Shown here: piece after piece, positions 15,750 through 24,423 of the stretch
Position numbering within the stretch: the first letter of the stretch is position 1
Layout: each line of letters begins with the position of its first letter
Assembly: GCA_004558305.1 (NCBI GenBank)
Contig: SFDG01000021.1
Location: forward strand, 1-30,962
Reading direction: 5' to 3'
DNA from: Phocaeicola plebeius
GTDB lineage: Bacteria > Bacteroidota > Bacteroidia > Bacteroidales > Bacteroidaceae
Length of the DNA: 30,962 bases
Made by a program: the position numbers and the translations under genes
The notes under the pieces: model-generated
The model's input: the letters and a program-made list of their open reading frames with translations, nothing else
Database searches by the model: none
What the model was told of the DNA's origin: nothing

Positions 15750-17324
15750 TTACTTGTTCAGCCGACGAATCGGGTCGTCATACTGCTCCTGCAAGCGAAG
15801 CATTTCCTTCATCAAGTCTTCCGTCACCGCTTCAGTACCCGGTTTTCCATAGATATTGTTCATTTCGGACGGATCTTCCTGCAGGTCGTACAGTTCCCAG
15901 CAATCGATATCCTCATAGAAATGAATCAGCTTGTAGCGGTCAGTACGTACCCCGTAATGGCGGCGTACGGCATGTTCAGCCGGATACTCATAGAAATGGT
16001 AATAGAGCGACTGGCGCCAGTCGGGTACCTTCTCGCCTTTCAGCAACGGCAAGAACGAAACGCCGTGCATATCCTCCGGAGTCTCGATACCGGCCAAATC
16101 CAAGATAGTCGGTCCATAGTCGATGTTCTGTACCATTTCGTCGATGTCCCCCTTCTTGCCGCCCGGCAGGCGTACCAGCAACGGAGTGCGGAACGATTCC
16201 TCGTACATGAAGCGCTTGTCGAACCAGCCGTGTTCGCCCATATAGAAGCCCTGGTCGGAGGTATAGACAATCATCGTATTCTCCAGCAGGTCGTTGTCTT
16301 CAAGATACTTCAGTACCCGTCCTACATTGCGGTCCACCGAGTGGATGACCCGCATATAGTCGTGCATATACTGCTGGTACTTCCATTCTGCCAAGGCCTT
16401 GCCCGAGAGCTTGTCCTTCTTGAATTTGGCAATGATGGGGTCGTAGTGCTTGTCCCAGGCGGCCTTCTGTTCCGGATTCAGTCGGTTATACATCTCGCGT
16501 CCGGTGGCTTCCAGTCCTGTTGTCGTATGGATTTCGTTTTCCTTGTCTGCCAGCTTCAGGTCATACACCAAGTCCATGTCCTTGATGATGCTCATCTCCT
16601 GCTTCGAGGCCGGGATGCGACCTTCATACTTGTCGTAGAAGTTGTCCGGCATCGGATAGGTCACGTCGTCGTACAGGTCTAGGTCACACAGGTCAGGCAT
16701 CCAGGTGCGGTGAGGAGCCTTGTGATGGATGAAAAGGCAGAACGGACGCTCCTTGTCACGGATGCTGTCCATCCAGTTGATGGCCAGGTCGGTCACGATG
16801 TTCGTGGCATAGCCCTCGCGCTGCACCTTTTCCCCGTTCTTGATGAACTCGGGATTGTAGTAATAGCCCTGCCCGATGAGGATGTCCCAATAGTCGAATC
16901 CCGTGGGTTCCGACACGAGGTGCCACTTGCCGATCATGGCTGTCTGGTAGCCATGTTCGCGCAGAATCTTCGGGAAAGTCTGCTGCGAGCCGTCGAAAGT
17001 CGTGGTATTGTCGGTAAAGCCGTTGGCATGGCTGTGCTTGCCGGTCAGCATACAGGCCCGGCTGGGTCCGCTCAGCGAGTTGGCCACGAAACTGTTGGTA
17101 AACCGAGCGCCTTCGTTGGCAATGCGGTCGATGTTCGGTGTCTGCATGTACCGCTGGTCATACGCGCTGATGGTCTGGTACGAGTGGTCGTCACACATGA
17201 TGTAGACGATGTTCATCGGCTTCTTGGGAGCCGATTCTTTCTGCGCCTTGCACGAGGCAAGCGATCCGATGGCAGCCGCTCCGGTCAATGCGCACAAAAC
17301 GGTAGAAGAAAAGGTATGTTTCAT
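15750..17324 (-). CDS. S1-family sulfatase, serine type, probable GlcNAc-6-O-sulfatase
   Basis: A 524-aa lipoprotein (lipobox ending at Cys25) of the formylglycine sulfatases, which hydrolyse sulfate esters from glycans in the periplasm. The maturation motif is SGPSRACMLTG, with Ser85 as the residue oxidised to formylglycine by an anaerobic maturase (anSME) encoded elsewhere. Metal ligands appear early (CDDH) and late (SDQGFYMGEHG), and HHKAPH is also present. The run of residues around the active serine (FVANSLSGPSRACMLTGKHS) resembles the N-acetylglucosamine-6-O-sulfatases of Bacteroides (S1_11, from memory), so that substrate is my inference. It is the last gene of the minus-strand PUL, 151 bp after SusD, and has its own promoter-like sequence. 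Confidence 0.9.
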   Translation of the reverse strand: MKHTFSSTVLCALTGAAAIGSLASCKAQKESAPKKPMNIVYIMCDDHSYQTISAYDQRYMQTPNIDRIANEGARFTNSFVANSLSGPSRACMLTGKHSHANGFTDNTTTFDGSQQTFPKILREHGYQTAMIGKWHLVSEPTGFDYWDILIGQGYYYNPEFIKNGEKVQREGYATNIVTDLAINWMDSIRDKERPFCLFIHHKAPHRTWMPDLCDLDLYDDVTYPMPDNFYDKYEGRIPASKQEMSIIKDMDLVYDLKLADKENEIHTTTGLEATGREMYNRLNPEQKAAWDKHYDPIIAKFKKDKLSGKALAEWKYQQYMHDYMRVIHSVDRNVGRVLKYLEDNDLLENTMIVYTSDQGFYMGEHGWFDKRFMYEESFRTPLLVRLPGGKKGDIDEMVQNIDYGPTILDLAGIETPEDMHGVSFLPLLKGEKVPDWRQSLYYHFYEYPAEHAVRRHYGVRTDRYKLIHFYEDIDCWELYDLQEDPSEMNNIYGKPGTEAVTEDLMKEMLRLQEQYDDPIRRLNK

Positions 17325-17351
17325 GATTGTAAATTATTTAGGGTTTTCGTG

Positions 17352-17380
17352 CAAATATAACGAATTATTTATCACACAAA
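17352..17380 (-). promoter_or_regulatory. Possible internal promoter of the sulfatase gene
   Basis: On the minus strand TTTG (17377-17380) is followed after 17 bp by a perfect -7 box TATATTTG (17352-17359), 27 bp before the start codon. The spacer is two bases shorter than ideal. It would let the sulfatase be made apart from SusC/SusD. Confidence 0.5.
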
Positions 17381-17432
17381 GAAAAGAAGGGACAAAGAAA
17401 AAAATTCCTTCCTCACTTCCTTTCTTTGTGTG
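17373..17432 (-). repeat. Long inverted repeat between SusD and sulfatase genes
   Basis: Two 17-nt arms (17373-17389 and 17416-17432, CTTCCTTTCTTTGTGTG and its complement with one mismatch) enclose 26 nt. In the SusC-SusD transcript this would fold into a hairpin downstream of the SusD stop. It could trim or stabilise the upstream message or lower read-through into the sulfatase gene. No classic T-run follows it, so I do not call it a terminator. Confidence 0.65.
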
Positions 17433-17475
17433 TCCATTATCCGATCAGAGTGTTTCAATCATCCGGACAATGCGC

Positions 17476-19284
17476 TTACCAACCGGGGTTCTGCTCCCAC
17501 TGGCCGTCGGTCAGGTCAATCATACGCGGCTGGATGGGCAGCAGATAGTCGCGATGGACATTGAACTGCCAGCCGTTGGCATAGCCCGACGGGTTCGAGG
17601 GATAGATGTAGCGCAAGGCATCTCCCGGCTTGCCGGTCAGGAACAGGTTATTGCCGGATGCCTGGTCGTAGACCAGCTTGCCGCCATACTGTTCGTGGTT
17701 CTCCAGGTTACTGCCTACATACAAGGCACCCTGTGCCCAATGGCCGACAATCAGCTCGTCGGCAGCCGACCAGCGGAGGATGTCCGTCAGACGACGGCCC
17801 TCACAGGCGGTTTCCACACGACGCTCGCGACGCACGGCCTGGATATACTTGTCCAGTCCGCGGAACGGATAATCGGCTTCCTGGTTGTATTCGCGGTCGA
17901 AGTCCACGGCAGGCATTCCCACGCGGTCGCGCAGGGGCTGCAGGGCGTTGATGATGGCAGCTGCATTGGCGGCACCGTCCATCTCGGCCAAGGCTTCGGC
18001 ATAGTTCAGCAGGATGTCTGCGTAACGGAACTGGATGGCGGGAGTAGCTCCCTTGAATTCAGCGTCCAGACTTCCGGTATAGTCAATCTGTACGTGCTTC
18101 AGCAGCGAGTAGCCCGTCACGTTCTGGTTATAGGCCGACGAACCAATCAACGGGGGTACCACGTAGCCCCCCATGTCGGGACGCAGAATCTGGCCGGGAG
18201 TGCAGACAGTCTGAGCCAGACGCGGGTCACGCACGGTCGGCAGCAGTTCGTTGCCGAAAATCTTCTTGGCCTCCACCTTCTCGGCACCGACAAACGGACG
18301 GCCGTCAATCGTCAGGTAATCGTCCACCAACGAGGCAGTGACACCCACGCTACCGCCTCCCTGGTTCAGGTAACGGTTCACGTTGTTACCGATCTGGTCG
18401 CCGTCGTACATCTTGAACCACAGCACTTCGGAGTTCGAGGACAGGTCGGTGGTCTGGAACATCCGGCGGTAGTCATCCTGCTTGTTGCCGGTTGAGTAGA
18501 TACGCCAAACGTTGCGGTCCATCACCTGCTTGGCCGCAGCCGCAGCCTGGGTGAAGTAGTCGCGGATCTTCTGGTCGGTTACCGTCTTGTCATAGAACTC
18601 GTCGTTTTCTGCCTTGTGGTATTTCTCCCAGGTAGCTTCAAACAGTGCCACTTCGCTCTTCAGCGCACGCGCCACATCGCGGTGAACGCGCATCGAAGCA
18701 CTGTTGTTCTTCTCGTTCAGGTACTCAATGGCCTTGTCCAGGTCGGCCAGGATATGGTCGGCTACCACCGTACGGCTGTCGCGCGGCAGTTTCATCTCTT
18801 CGATATTGGGGTCGAGCGGTGTTTCCACCCAGGTCAACGGTCCGTAGCTGATGAACAGCCGGTAGTAGTACCATGCCCGGAAGTAGTAGGCTTCGCCCAC
18901 ATACTGGTTGTATTCGGCCGTTCCCTTCTCCTGGCAGTTGTCGAGATTGGCAATCAGGAAGTTCACGTTGCGGATATTGGTATAGGCACTCAGCGAGGAG
19001 GCACTGCTCAATGCCGTTTCGCCGGCCAGTCGGGTGCTGACTGAACTGGACGACATGTTGTCGCTATGCGTGTCTGAACCCGCAATGTATTGTCCGCCGC
19101 CCGCATCGAAGCCCTGCGTCCGCAGGCCGTCCTGATAGAACTGGTCGAGATAGTTTCTCATTTCGCCCACACTGGCAAACGCATTCGTTGTAGAAAGCAC
19201 GCCTTCGGGCATCTTGTCCAAGTCAAAGCAGGCGGTCAGGCCGAATGCCAGTACCAGTCCTGCAACTATATTTCTTTTCTTCAT
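17476..19284 (-). CDS. SusD/RagB-like surface glycan-binding lipoprotein
   Basis: The 602-aa outer-membrane lipoprotein is a partner of the SusC protein encoded 15 bp upstream. The signal peptide ends in lipobox LTAC (Cys19). SusD landmarks are clear: an N-terminal NAFASVGEMRNYLDQFY, a helical AYTNIRNVNFLIAN segment, GEAYYFRAWYYYRLFISYG, a long insert-bearing middle, FRYADILLNYAEALAEM, RRERRVETACEGRRLTDILRW, and the terminal QPRMIDLTDGQWEQNPGW. It is complete and of usual length. It binds oligosaccharide at the cell surface for import through SusC; the sulfatase that follows suggests a sulfated ligand. Confidence 0.95.
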   Translation of the reverse strand: MKKRNIVAGLVLAFGLTACFDLDKMPEGVLSTTNAFASVGEMRNYLDQFYQDGLRTQGFDAGGGQYIAGSDTHSDNMSSSSVSTRLAGETALSSASSLSAYTNIRNVNFLIANLDNCQEKGTAEYNQYVGEAYYFRAWYYYRLFISYGPLTWVETPLDPNIEEMKLPRDSRTVVADHILADLDKAIEYLNEKNNSASMRVHRDVARALKSEVALFEATWEKYHKAENDEFYDKTVTDQKIRDYFTQAAAAAKQVMDRNVWRIYSTGNKQDDYRRMFQTTDLSSNSEVLWFKMYDGDQIGNNVNRYLNQGGGSVGVTASLVDDYLTIDGRPFVGAEKVEAKKIFGNELLPTVRDPRLAQTVCTPGQILRPDMGGYVVPPLIGSSAYNQNVTGYSLLKHVQIDYTGSLDAEFKGATPAIQFRYADILLNYAEALAEMDGAANAAAIINALQPLRDRVGMPAVDFDREYNQEADYPFRGLDKYIQAVRRERRVETACEGRRLTDILRWSAADELIVGHWAQGALYVGSNLENHEQYGGKLVYDQASGNNLFLTGKPGDALRYIYPSNPSGYANGWQFNVHRDYLLPIQPRMIDLTDGQWEQNPGW

Positions 19285-19299
19285 ATTCTTCTGCTTTTT

Positions 19300-22200
19300 T
19301 TAGAGGTTAACAATCAAACCAAAGGAAACGACCTTGTTCATCGGGTAGTTCTTGCCGCCTTCATCCGAATATCCGGTAGCCGTGAAGATGGCTTCGGGGT
19401 CGAACATGCCCTTCAGGTTCGTAAAGGTCAGCAGGTTCTCGCCGGAGAAGAACACCTGTACTTTCTGCAGCCCCACCTTCTGGCTCCATGCCGAAGGAAT
19501 GTCATAGCTCAGGGTCAGGTTCTTCAGACGGCAGTAGGCTGCGCTCTGCAGATAGCGGTCGGAGGTCTGCGAAGTCTTGTTGCGGAACGGTCCTACGCCA
19601 CCGGCCGAGTGGATATAGGGTTTCGGATAGTAGGCGTTCGGATTTTCCGGTGTCCAGTAGTCCAGGTGTTCCTTGAACACGGTGACCTGTGCATACGGTC
19701 CGCAGCCCCAGAAATATACACCGTTCGGTGCCCAGTCGCGCTTGGCAACGCCCTGGAACATCATGCTCAGGCTCAAGCCCTTCCAGCTGATTGATCCGTT
19801 GAAAGTGTACTGGTAGCGGGGAGTGGTGTTACCGATGATGGTCATATCGCCCATATCAGACAGGTTGTTGTTTCCTCTGTTCACCTTCCCGTCGCCGTTC
19901 AGGTCGCGGTACTTCACGTCACCCGGTGTCCAAGGCTTTCCGCTCAGGTACGAGAGGTCCAGCTTGTTGTATTCTTCGGCTTCCGCCTCTGTCTGGATGA
20001 GTCCGTCGGCCCGGTAACCCCAGATTTCACCCACCTTCTTGCCGGTGTACCAGTTGCCGGCAGGATTCGTACCGGTGGGGTTGGCATAGTCCGTCACTTC
20101 GGAAGTGGCATCCGACAGCGAACCGCCGATGTTGTACTGGATGTCCTTGCCGATGCTGCCCCGGTAGTTCAAAGCCAGTTCCCAGCCGCGGTTGCGCATC
20201 CGTGCGTTGTTGGTCTGCGGAGCCGTAGCACCGAAGAAGTCGGGGAAGTCCAGACCCGGACCCAGCATGTCCTTCGTATCGCGCTGGAAGACATCAAATG
20301 TACCCGTCAGTGCATTGCCGAAGAATCCGAAGTCAAGACCGATGTTCTTGCTTTCCACCTTTTCCCAGGTAGTGGCTGGGTCGATGACGCCCGGTGCCTT
20401 CGTGAAGATGTGACGGCCGTCGCTGAAGATGTAGTTTCCCAAGCCGCCGTTGAGCGACATGGTAGAAGCAAACGTATAGAGGGCCGCACCTGCCTGGTTA
20501 CCCAGCAGACCGTACGAACCACGCAGTTTCAGGTTCGACAGCCAGCTGCTGGCCGATGCCATGAATTTTTCACGATGGAGGTTCCAGCCCACCGATACAG
20601 AGGGGAAGAAACCCCAGCGGTGGTCGCTGGCAAAACGGGAAGAACCGTCGTAACGGCCGTTCAGTTCCAGCAGATAGCGTCCGTCGAAGTCGTAGTTGAT
20701 ACGTCCGAAGAAGCCACGGGTAGCCCAGCCGTTACGGGTATCTACCACCACCTTGTCGCCGGTACCCATACCCACGTTGGGGTTCGAGGTCGAATACAGT
20801 CCCGTAATGGAGTTCTTCATGTAACTGTAGTTGCTGTCCTCTTCCTGATAACCGGCCATCACCGTAAAGTTATGCTTTTCGGCCAGGGTAAAGAGGTAGT
20901 TGGTATAGAGGTTGATGGACTGGTAGCGAGTCTTGCCGTAGCTGCGGGTGAACTTGCCGTCGGGCGAAACGCCCAGCTCGCTGCGCACTCCTTTCGAGGT
21001 ATTCACCCCGTCGGCAGCATAGATCATCGGTGCCACGTTCATGGCCTCATATTCCACGTTCATCAGCTTGTGCGTATAGTCCGCAAAGATGAACCAGTTC
21101 TTCAGCGGCTGGATCTCCACGCCGGCAGTGATGTTCATGCGGTCGCGCTGTGTGTCCGTGTACGTACCGCTCTGCAGGTACGGAATCATGGTCAGTTCGG
21201 TGAAATGACCGTTGGGATCCACCGAGTGAACGGTCGGACGGAAACGGGCCAGCGAATGATAGAAACCTTCGCTCAGACCGCCGTCGCCGAACGGAGTCTT
21301 CGAGTCGGAGTGCATGAACTTGGTGTTCACCTTCAGCTTCAGCCATTTCGTCATCTGCGAGGTGATGTTGGCCGTGAAGTTGTAGCGAGAGTAGCCGATA
21401 TCGGCATAGCGCAGGATACCGTCTTCGTTATAGTAGCCGCCGGAGATGTAGTACTGTGCCTTCTTGCCGCCGCCGCTCAGGCTCAGGTTGTGGTTCTGCT
21501 TGAACGCCCAATCCTTGTAGTGCAGGTCGAAGTAGTTCGTGTTACCGACACCCGATTCGGAGTTTTCGAACGCCGGGTTCATGCTGGCATTGGCCGGCAA
21601 TTCGAACCACGGGTCCACGCTCGACGGGTCGTTGACGAACTTCTGCAGCAGGTCAAGTTTCTCCTGGCTGTACAGACGCGGAGAACCGGCATTGGTCACA
21701 CCGTCGTTCCAGTACTTGGCAAACTGATAGGAATCCACCATGTCGGGCAGTACGGTCGGAGTGCTCCAACCCACCGTTCCCTGGTAGTTGACCCGCATCT
21801 TGCCTTCGGCTCCCTTCTTGGTGGTCACCAGAATCACACCGTAAGCGGCACGGGCACCGTAGATGGCACAGGCCGCAGCATCTTTCAGCACGGAGATGTT
21901 CTCGATGTCGTTCGGATTGACATCGGACAGACTCATCTCCACACCGTCCACCAACACGTACGGATTAGCATTGTTGGCCAAGTTTCCTTGACCGCGCAGG
22001 GTCAGCGTACCCGAAGCGCCCGGACGACCGGAACTGGAGTTGTTGACCAACAGGCCCGGCACCATACCTTGCAGGCTCTGGGTGGCATCCACCACCGGAC
22101 GGCGTTCCAGGGCATCTCCCTTTACAGAAGCCACCGAACCGGTCAGGTTCACCTTCTTCTGTACGCCGTAACCCACAACGACCACCTCGTCCAAGGTCTC

Positions 22201-22512
22201 TGTATCTTCTGCCAGAACCACCGTGAAGCGCGTCTTTCCGTTAATCGGCAACACTTGTGTCTTATACCCTATATAAGAGATAAGCAATGTTCCCTTGGCA
22301 GGAACGTTGGAAAGTTGGAAATTACCGTCCACATCGGTAATCGTTCCGTTGGTGGTACCTTGTACCAATACGCTTGCACCAATCACCGGATCTTGACTGG
22401 CATCCGTTACCACACCGGTAATGGAAAGCGATTGCGCTGCCATTGTCATCGTTGACAAAAGAACAGCCACGAGCCATGCGAAAAGGCCCTTGAATAATTT
22501 TCTTTTTTTCAT
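19300..22512 (-). CDS. SusC/RagA-like TonB-dependent outer-membrane transporter
   Basis: A complete transporter of 1070 aa that imports glycan fragments with energy from TonB. A signal peptide (to about residue 26) is followed by a carboxypeptidase-regulatory-like domain (~28-103, ITGVVTD...VIGASV...G.IGY). Then come the conserved DEVVVVGYG box at 108-116, the plug domain with the SusC signature LKDAAACAIYGARAAYGV (from 209), and a 22-strand barrel region to the C-terminus. It is the first gene of the minus-strand PUL and pairs with the SusD gene after 15 bp. Confidence 0.96.
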   Translation of the reverse strand: MKKRKLFKGLFAWLVAVLLSTMTMAAQSLSITGVVTDASQDPVIGASVLVQGTTNGTITDVDGNFQLSNVPAKGTLLISYIGYKTQVLPINGKTRFTVVLAEDTETLDEVVVVGYGVQKKVNLTGSVASVKGDALERRPVVDATQSLQGMVPGLLVNNSSSGRPGASGTLTLRGQGNLANNANPYVLVDGVEMSLSDVNPNDIENISVLKDAAACAIYGARAAYGVILVTTKKGAEGKMRVNYQGTVGWSTPTVLPDMVDSYQFAKYWNDGVTNAGSPRLYSQEKLDLLQKFVNDPSSVDPWFELPANASMNPAFENSESGVGNTNYFDLHYKDWAFKQNHNLSLSGGGKKAQYYISGGYYNEDGILRYADIGYSRYNFTANITSQMTKWLKLKVNTKFMHSDSKTPFGDGGLSEGFYHSLARFRPTVHSVDPNGHFTELTMIPYLQSGTYTDTQRDRMNITAGVEIQPLKNWFIFADYTHKLMNVEYEAMNVAPMIYAADGVNTSKGVRSELGVSPDGKFTRSYGKTRYQSINLYTNYLFTLAEKHNFTVMAGYQEEDSNYSYMKNSITGLYSTSNPNVGMGTGDKVVVDTRNGWATRGFFGRINYDFDGRYLLELNGRYDGSSRFASDHRWGFFPSVSVGWNLHREKFMASASSWLSNLKLRGSYGLLGNQAGAALYTFASTMSLNGGLGNYIFSDGRHIFTKAPGVIDPATTWEKVESKNIGLDFGFFGNALTGTFDVFQRDTKDMLGPGLDFPDFFGATAPQTNNARMRNRGWELALNYRGSIGKDIQYNIGGSLSDATSEVTDYANPTGTNPAGNWYTGKKVGEIWGYRADGLIQTEAEAEEYNKLDLSYLSGKPWTPGDVKYRDLNGDGKVNRGNNNLSDMGDMTIIGNTTPRYQYTFNGSISWKGLSLSMMFQGVAKRDWAPNGVYFWGCGPYAQVTVFKEHLDYWTPENPNAYYPKPYIHSAGGVGPFRNKTSQTSDRYLQSAAYCRLKNLTLSYDIPSAWSQKVGLQKVQVFFSGENLLTFTNLKGMFDPEAIFTATGYSDEGGKNYPMNKVVSFGLIVNL

Positions 22513-22551
22513 AATACGTTTTTAAGTTAATATTAAGAACTATATCGGCTG

Positions 22552-22559
22552 CAAATGTA
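22552..22559 (-). promoter_or_regulatory. -7 box upstream of SusC
   Basis: TACATTTG on the minus strand, 39 bp before the SusC start, fits the -7 consensus TAnnTTTG. No good -33 TTTG stands at the right distance, which would fit a promoter that needs an activator such as an HTCS. Confidence 0.55.
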
Positions 22560-22794
22560 AAAAAGAGTTTTGTTACTTACGTCTGATTTCATCTAAAATA
22601 GCTCTTGAATCGTCTAAATACGATAAAACAGGCAGAATATAGTAGAAAAATGGCACAGTCTGCGATGTCCGATGTCGTTTCATGTCGTTAACTCGGGCAA
22701 CTGTTCTCACGACTTCGATTCTGCAACAACTCCTCGTCAGATGGCTTGTGCACATCGTGACCCACATCCACTTTGTGCTAACCGATTCCTCATT

Positions 22795-22884
22795 TCAAGT
22801 CAATCTGAACACATCCACCAACATTTTACAGATTGGCTTTCCCTTACAGGCCGCCAAACGTTGTTTATTCACTCGGAATGATAG
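22795..22884. repeat. Interspersed palindromic repeat, copy 3 (partial)
   Basis: AAGTCAATCTG (22797-22807) pairs with CAGATTGGCTT with one mismatch. The centre, ACACATCCACCAACATTTTA, resembles copies 1 and 2. The right flank (AAACGTTGTTTATTCACTCGGAATGATA) resembles the right arm of copy 1, but the outer left arm is not evident. The remainder of the 473-bp gap 22513-22985 (about 22580-22790) shows no gene that I can support. Confidence 0.55.
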
Positions 22885-22924
22885 GACGAAAGGAAACAGA
22901 AAGAATGATCATATAGAAGAAAAA

Positions 22925-22955
22925 CTTTCCAATCTTATGAGAATTGGAAAGAATT
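22925..22955. promoter_or_regulatory. Palindrome upstream of the Fic gene, candidate operator
   Basis: CTTTCCAAT (22925-22933) and ATTGGAAAG (22943-22951) are perfect inverted arms around a 9-nt loop, followed by AATT. The element covers the place where the -33 box of the Fic promoter should be, so a bound protein would block it. A second copy lies immediately after the Fic gene. Confidence 0.65.
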
Positions 22956-22958
22956 GAA

Positions 22959-22966
22959 TAACTTTG
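22959..22966 (+). promoter_or_regulatory. -7 box of the Fic gene promoter
   Basis: TAACTTTG fits TAnnTTTG and lies 19 bp before the Fic start codon. The -33 position (TATG, 22936-22939) is poor and falls in the loop of the palindrome. The transcript leader would be very short. Confidence 0.6.
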
Positions 22967-22985
22967 CCACAATAAAGCAGGAAGT

Positions 22986-24299
22986 ATGGAACAGCCACCT
23001 AAAGTAAGTAAAGATGAGATGGTAAAAGCACTCGTCAACATGAGTTCATTATCAGAGCAGATGACGATATTGGTGCAGATCGTCAATGACAATTATGAGT
23101 ATTGGGACAGTGTGAAGTATAAAGCGTTGCCTCAAGGATATACGCCAAACGATCTATGGCGCTTGGTCGTCGCGGAGCGGCAGAGGTCAGACATAAAGGT
23201 TTGGAATAGATATCGTATCCATTTCAGTTTGACAAATAACATGCAGCAGCAATGCCATTATTTCGACATGAATTTCGGAGGCTCTTGGGGAACTGTCTCT
23301 CTCATTCAAGATGAATACAAAGAGCGCTATTTGGTAAGTTCGCTCATGGAAGAAGCCATATCGTCAAGTCAGATGGAAGGTGCGGCGACAACGCGCAAAG
23401 TGGCTAAGAATATGCTCCGCAAGCATATAGCCCCCAAAGACAAATCACAGCAGATGATAGTAAACAACTATCAGACCATACAGTTTATCGTTGAGCACAA
23501 GCACGAACCACTGACCAAGGAAATGTTGCTTCACATTCATCATTTGATGACCGAGCACACATTGGAGAATAACGAGGATGTAGGACACTTCCGTCAAAAC
23601 GATGAGGTGGTGGTGGAGAATGCCCTTACGCACGATGTCGTCCATACACCACCTTCATTTAAGGACATTCCTCAGTTTGTCAACGACTTGTGCCAGTTCT
23701 TCAATGAGGACCAGCATTCACCTTTCATTCATCCGATCATCAAAGGCATCATCATCCATTTCATGTTGGCCTACATGCATCCTTTTACAGATGGCAATGG
23801 CAGAACATCAAGGGCTCTGTTCTACTGGTATATGTTGAAACAGGGCTATTGGCTTACAGAGTATCTGTCAATCTCAAGGATTATTTACCGCTCAAAAAAA
23901 TCCTACGAAAAGGCATTTCTCCACGCTGAAATAGACGGAATGGACATTGGCTATTTCATTGCTTACAACCTTCGGGTGCTGCAATTGGCATTTAACGACT
24001 TGAAAAATTACCTGCAAAGGAAAATAGAGGAGCGTCAGGTCGCCGCGACCTATCTTAATATTCCTGGCATCAATGAGCGCCAGGCTGAAATCATCAAGAT
24101 GTTTGCAGACAATCCAAAGGAGATGTATACTATCAAGGACTTCCAGGTTCGTTTCCTCGTAACCCCAACCACCATTAAGAGTGACCTCGAGCACCTCTTG
24201 GATATTGGGATAGTTAAGCAAATAGCTCTCAACAAAGTAAAAAAGGGATATATAAAAGGCGACTCGTTTGATGATACAATCAGAAGCTTCAATCCATAA
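22986..24299 (+). CDS. Fic family protein (AMPylase type, class II self-inhibited) with winged helix
   Basis: A 437-aa cytoplasmic protein. The Fic core carries HPFTDGNGRTSR at residues 265-276, a full match to HPFx(D/E)GNGRxxR. Such proteins usually transfer AMP from ATP to a target hydroxyl. An inhibitory-helix motif (S/T)xxxE(G/N) is seen N-terminal to it, as S127...E131-G132 in SSSQMEGA, so the enzyme should be auto-inhibited. Residues ~370-425 look like a winged helix-turn-helix (TIKDFQVRFLVTPTTIKSDLEHLLDIGIV), so it may also bind DNA. It stands alone between the PUL and a transposase remnant and is visibly richer in A+T than the genes to its left, consistent with later arrival. Target unknown. 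Confidence 0.92.
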   Translation: MEQPPKVSKDEMVKALVNMSSLSEQMTILVQIVNDNYEYWDSVKYKALPQGYTPNDLWRLVVAERQRSDIKVWNRYRIHFSLTNNMQQQCHYFDMNFGGSWGTVSLIQDEYKERYLVSSLMEEAISSSQMEGAATTRKVAKNMLRKHIAPKDKSQQMIVNNYQTIQFIVEHKHEPLTKEMLLHIHHLMTEHTLENNEDVGHFRQNDEVVVENALTHDVVHTPPSFKDIPQFVNDLCQFFNEDQHSPFIHPIIKGIIIHFMLAYMHPFTDGNGRTSRALFYWYMLKQGYWLTEYLSISRIIYRSKKSYEKAFLHAEIDGMDIGYFIAYNLRVLQLAFNDLKNYLQRKIEERQVAATYLNIPGINERQAEIIKMFADNPKEMYTIKDFQVRFLVTPTTIKSDLEHLLDIGIVKQIALNKVKKGYIKGDSFDDTIRSFNP

Positions 24300-24300
24300 C

Positions 24301-24335
24301 AATTCTTTCCAATCTTTTAAAAATTGGAAAGAATT
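24301..24335. repeat. Palindrome downstream of the Fic gene, second copy
   Basis: A nearly perfect 35-bp palindrome begins one base after the Fic stop codon. The outer arms AATTCTTTCCAAT/ATTGGAAAGAATT are identical in inverted form, and TTTTAAAA at the centre is itself a palindrome. Its arms are the same as those of the upstream copy at 22925-22955. As RNA it would be a strong but AT-rich hairpin, and TTATTTTT follows, so it may also end Fic transcription. Confidence 0.8.
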
Positions 24336-24423
24336 AGATGTTATTTTTCACTTTGTTGAACGTTCATTGCTTCTCGGTGTTGCCAAACTTCACCCAACAA
24401 CCACCCCTGCTGAAGAGGATGCC

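Noticed and set aside
20410..22455. Open plus-strand frame of 681 codons opposite SusC
   Set aside because: Shadow of a full-length, motif-rich SusC gene; the translation resembles no protein.
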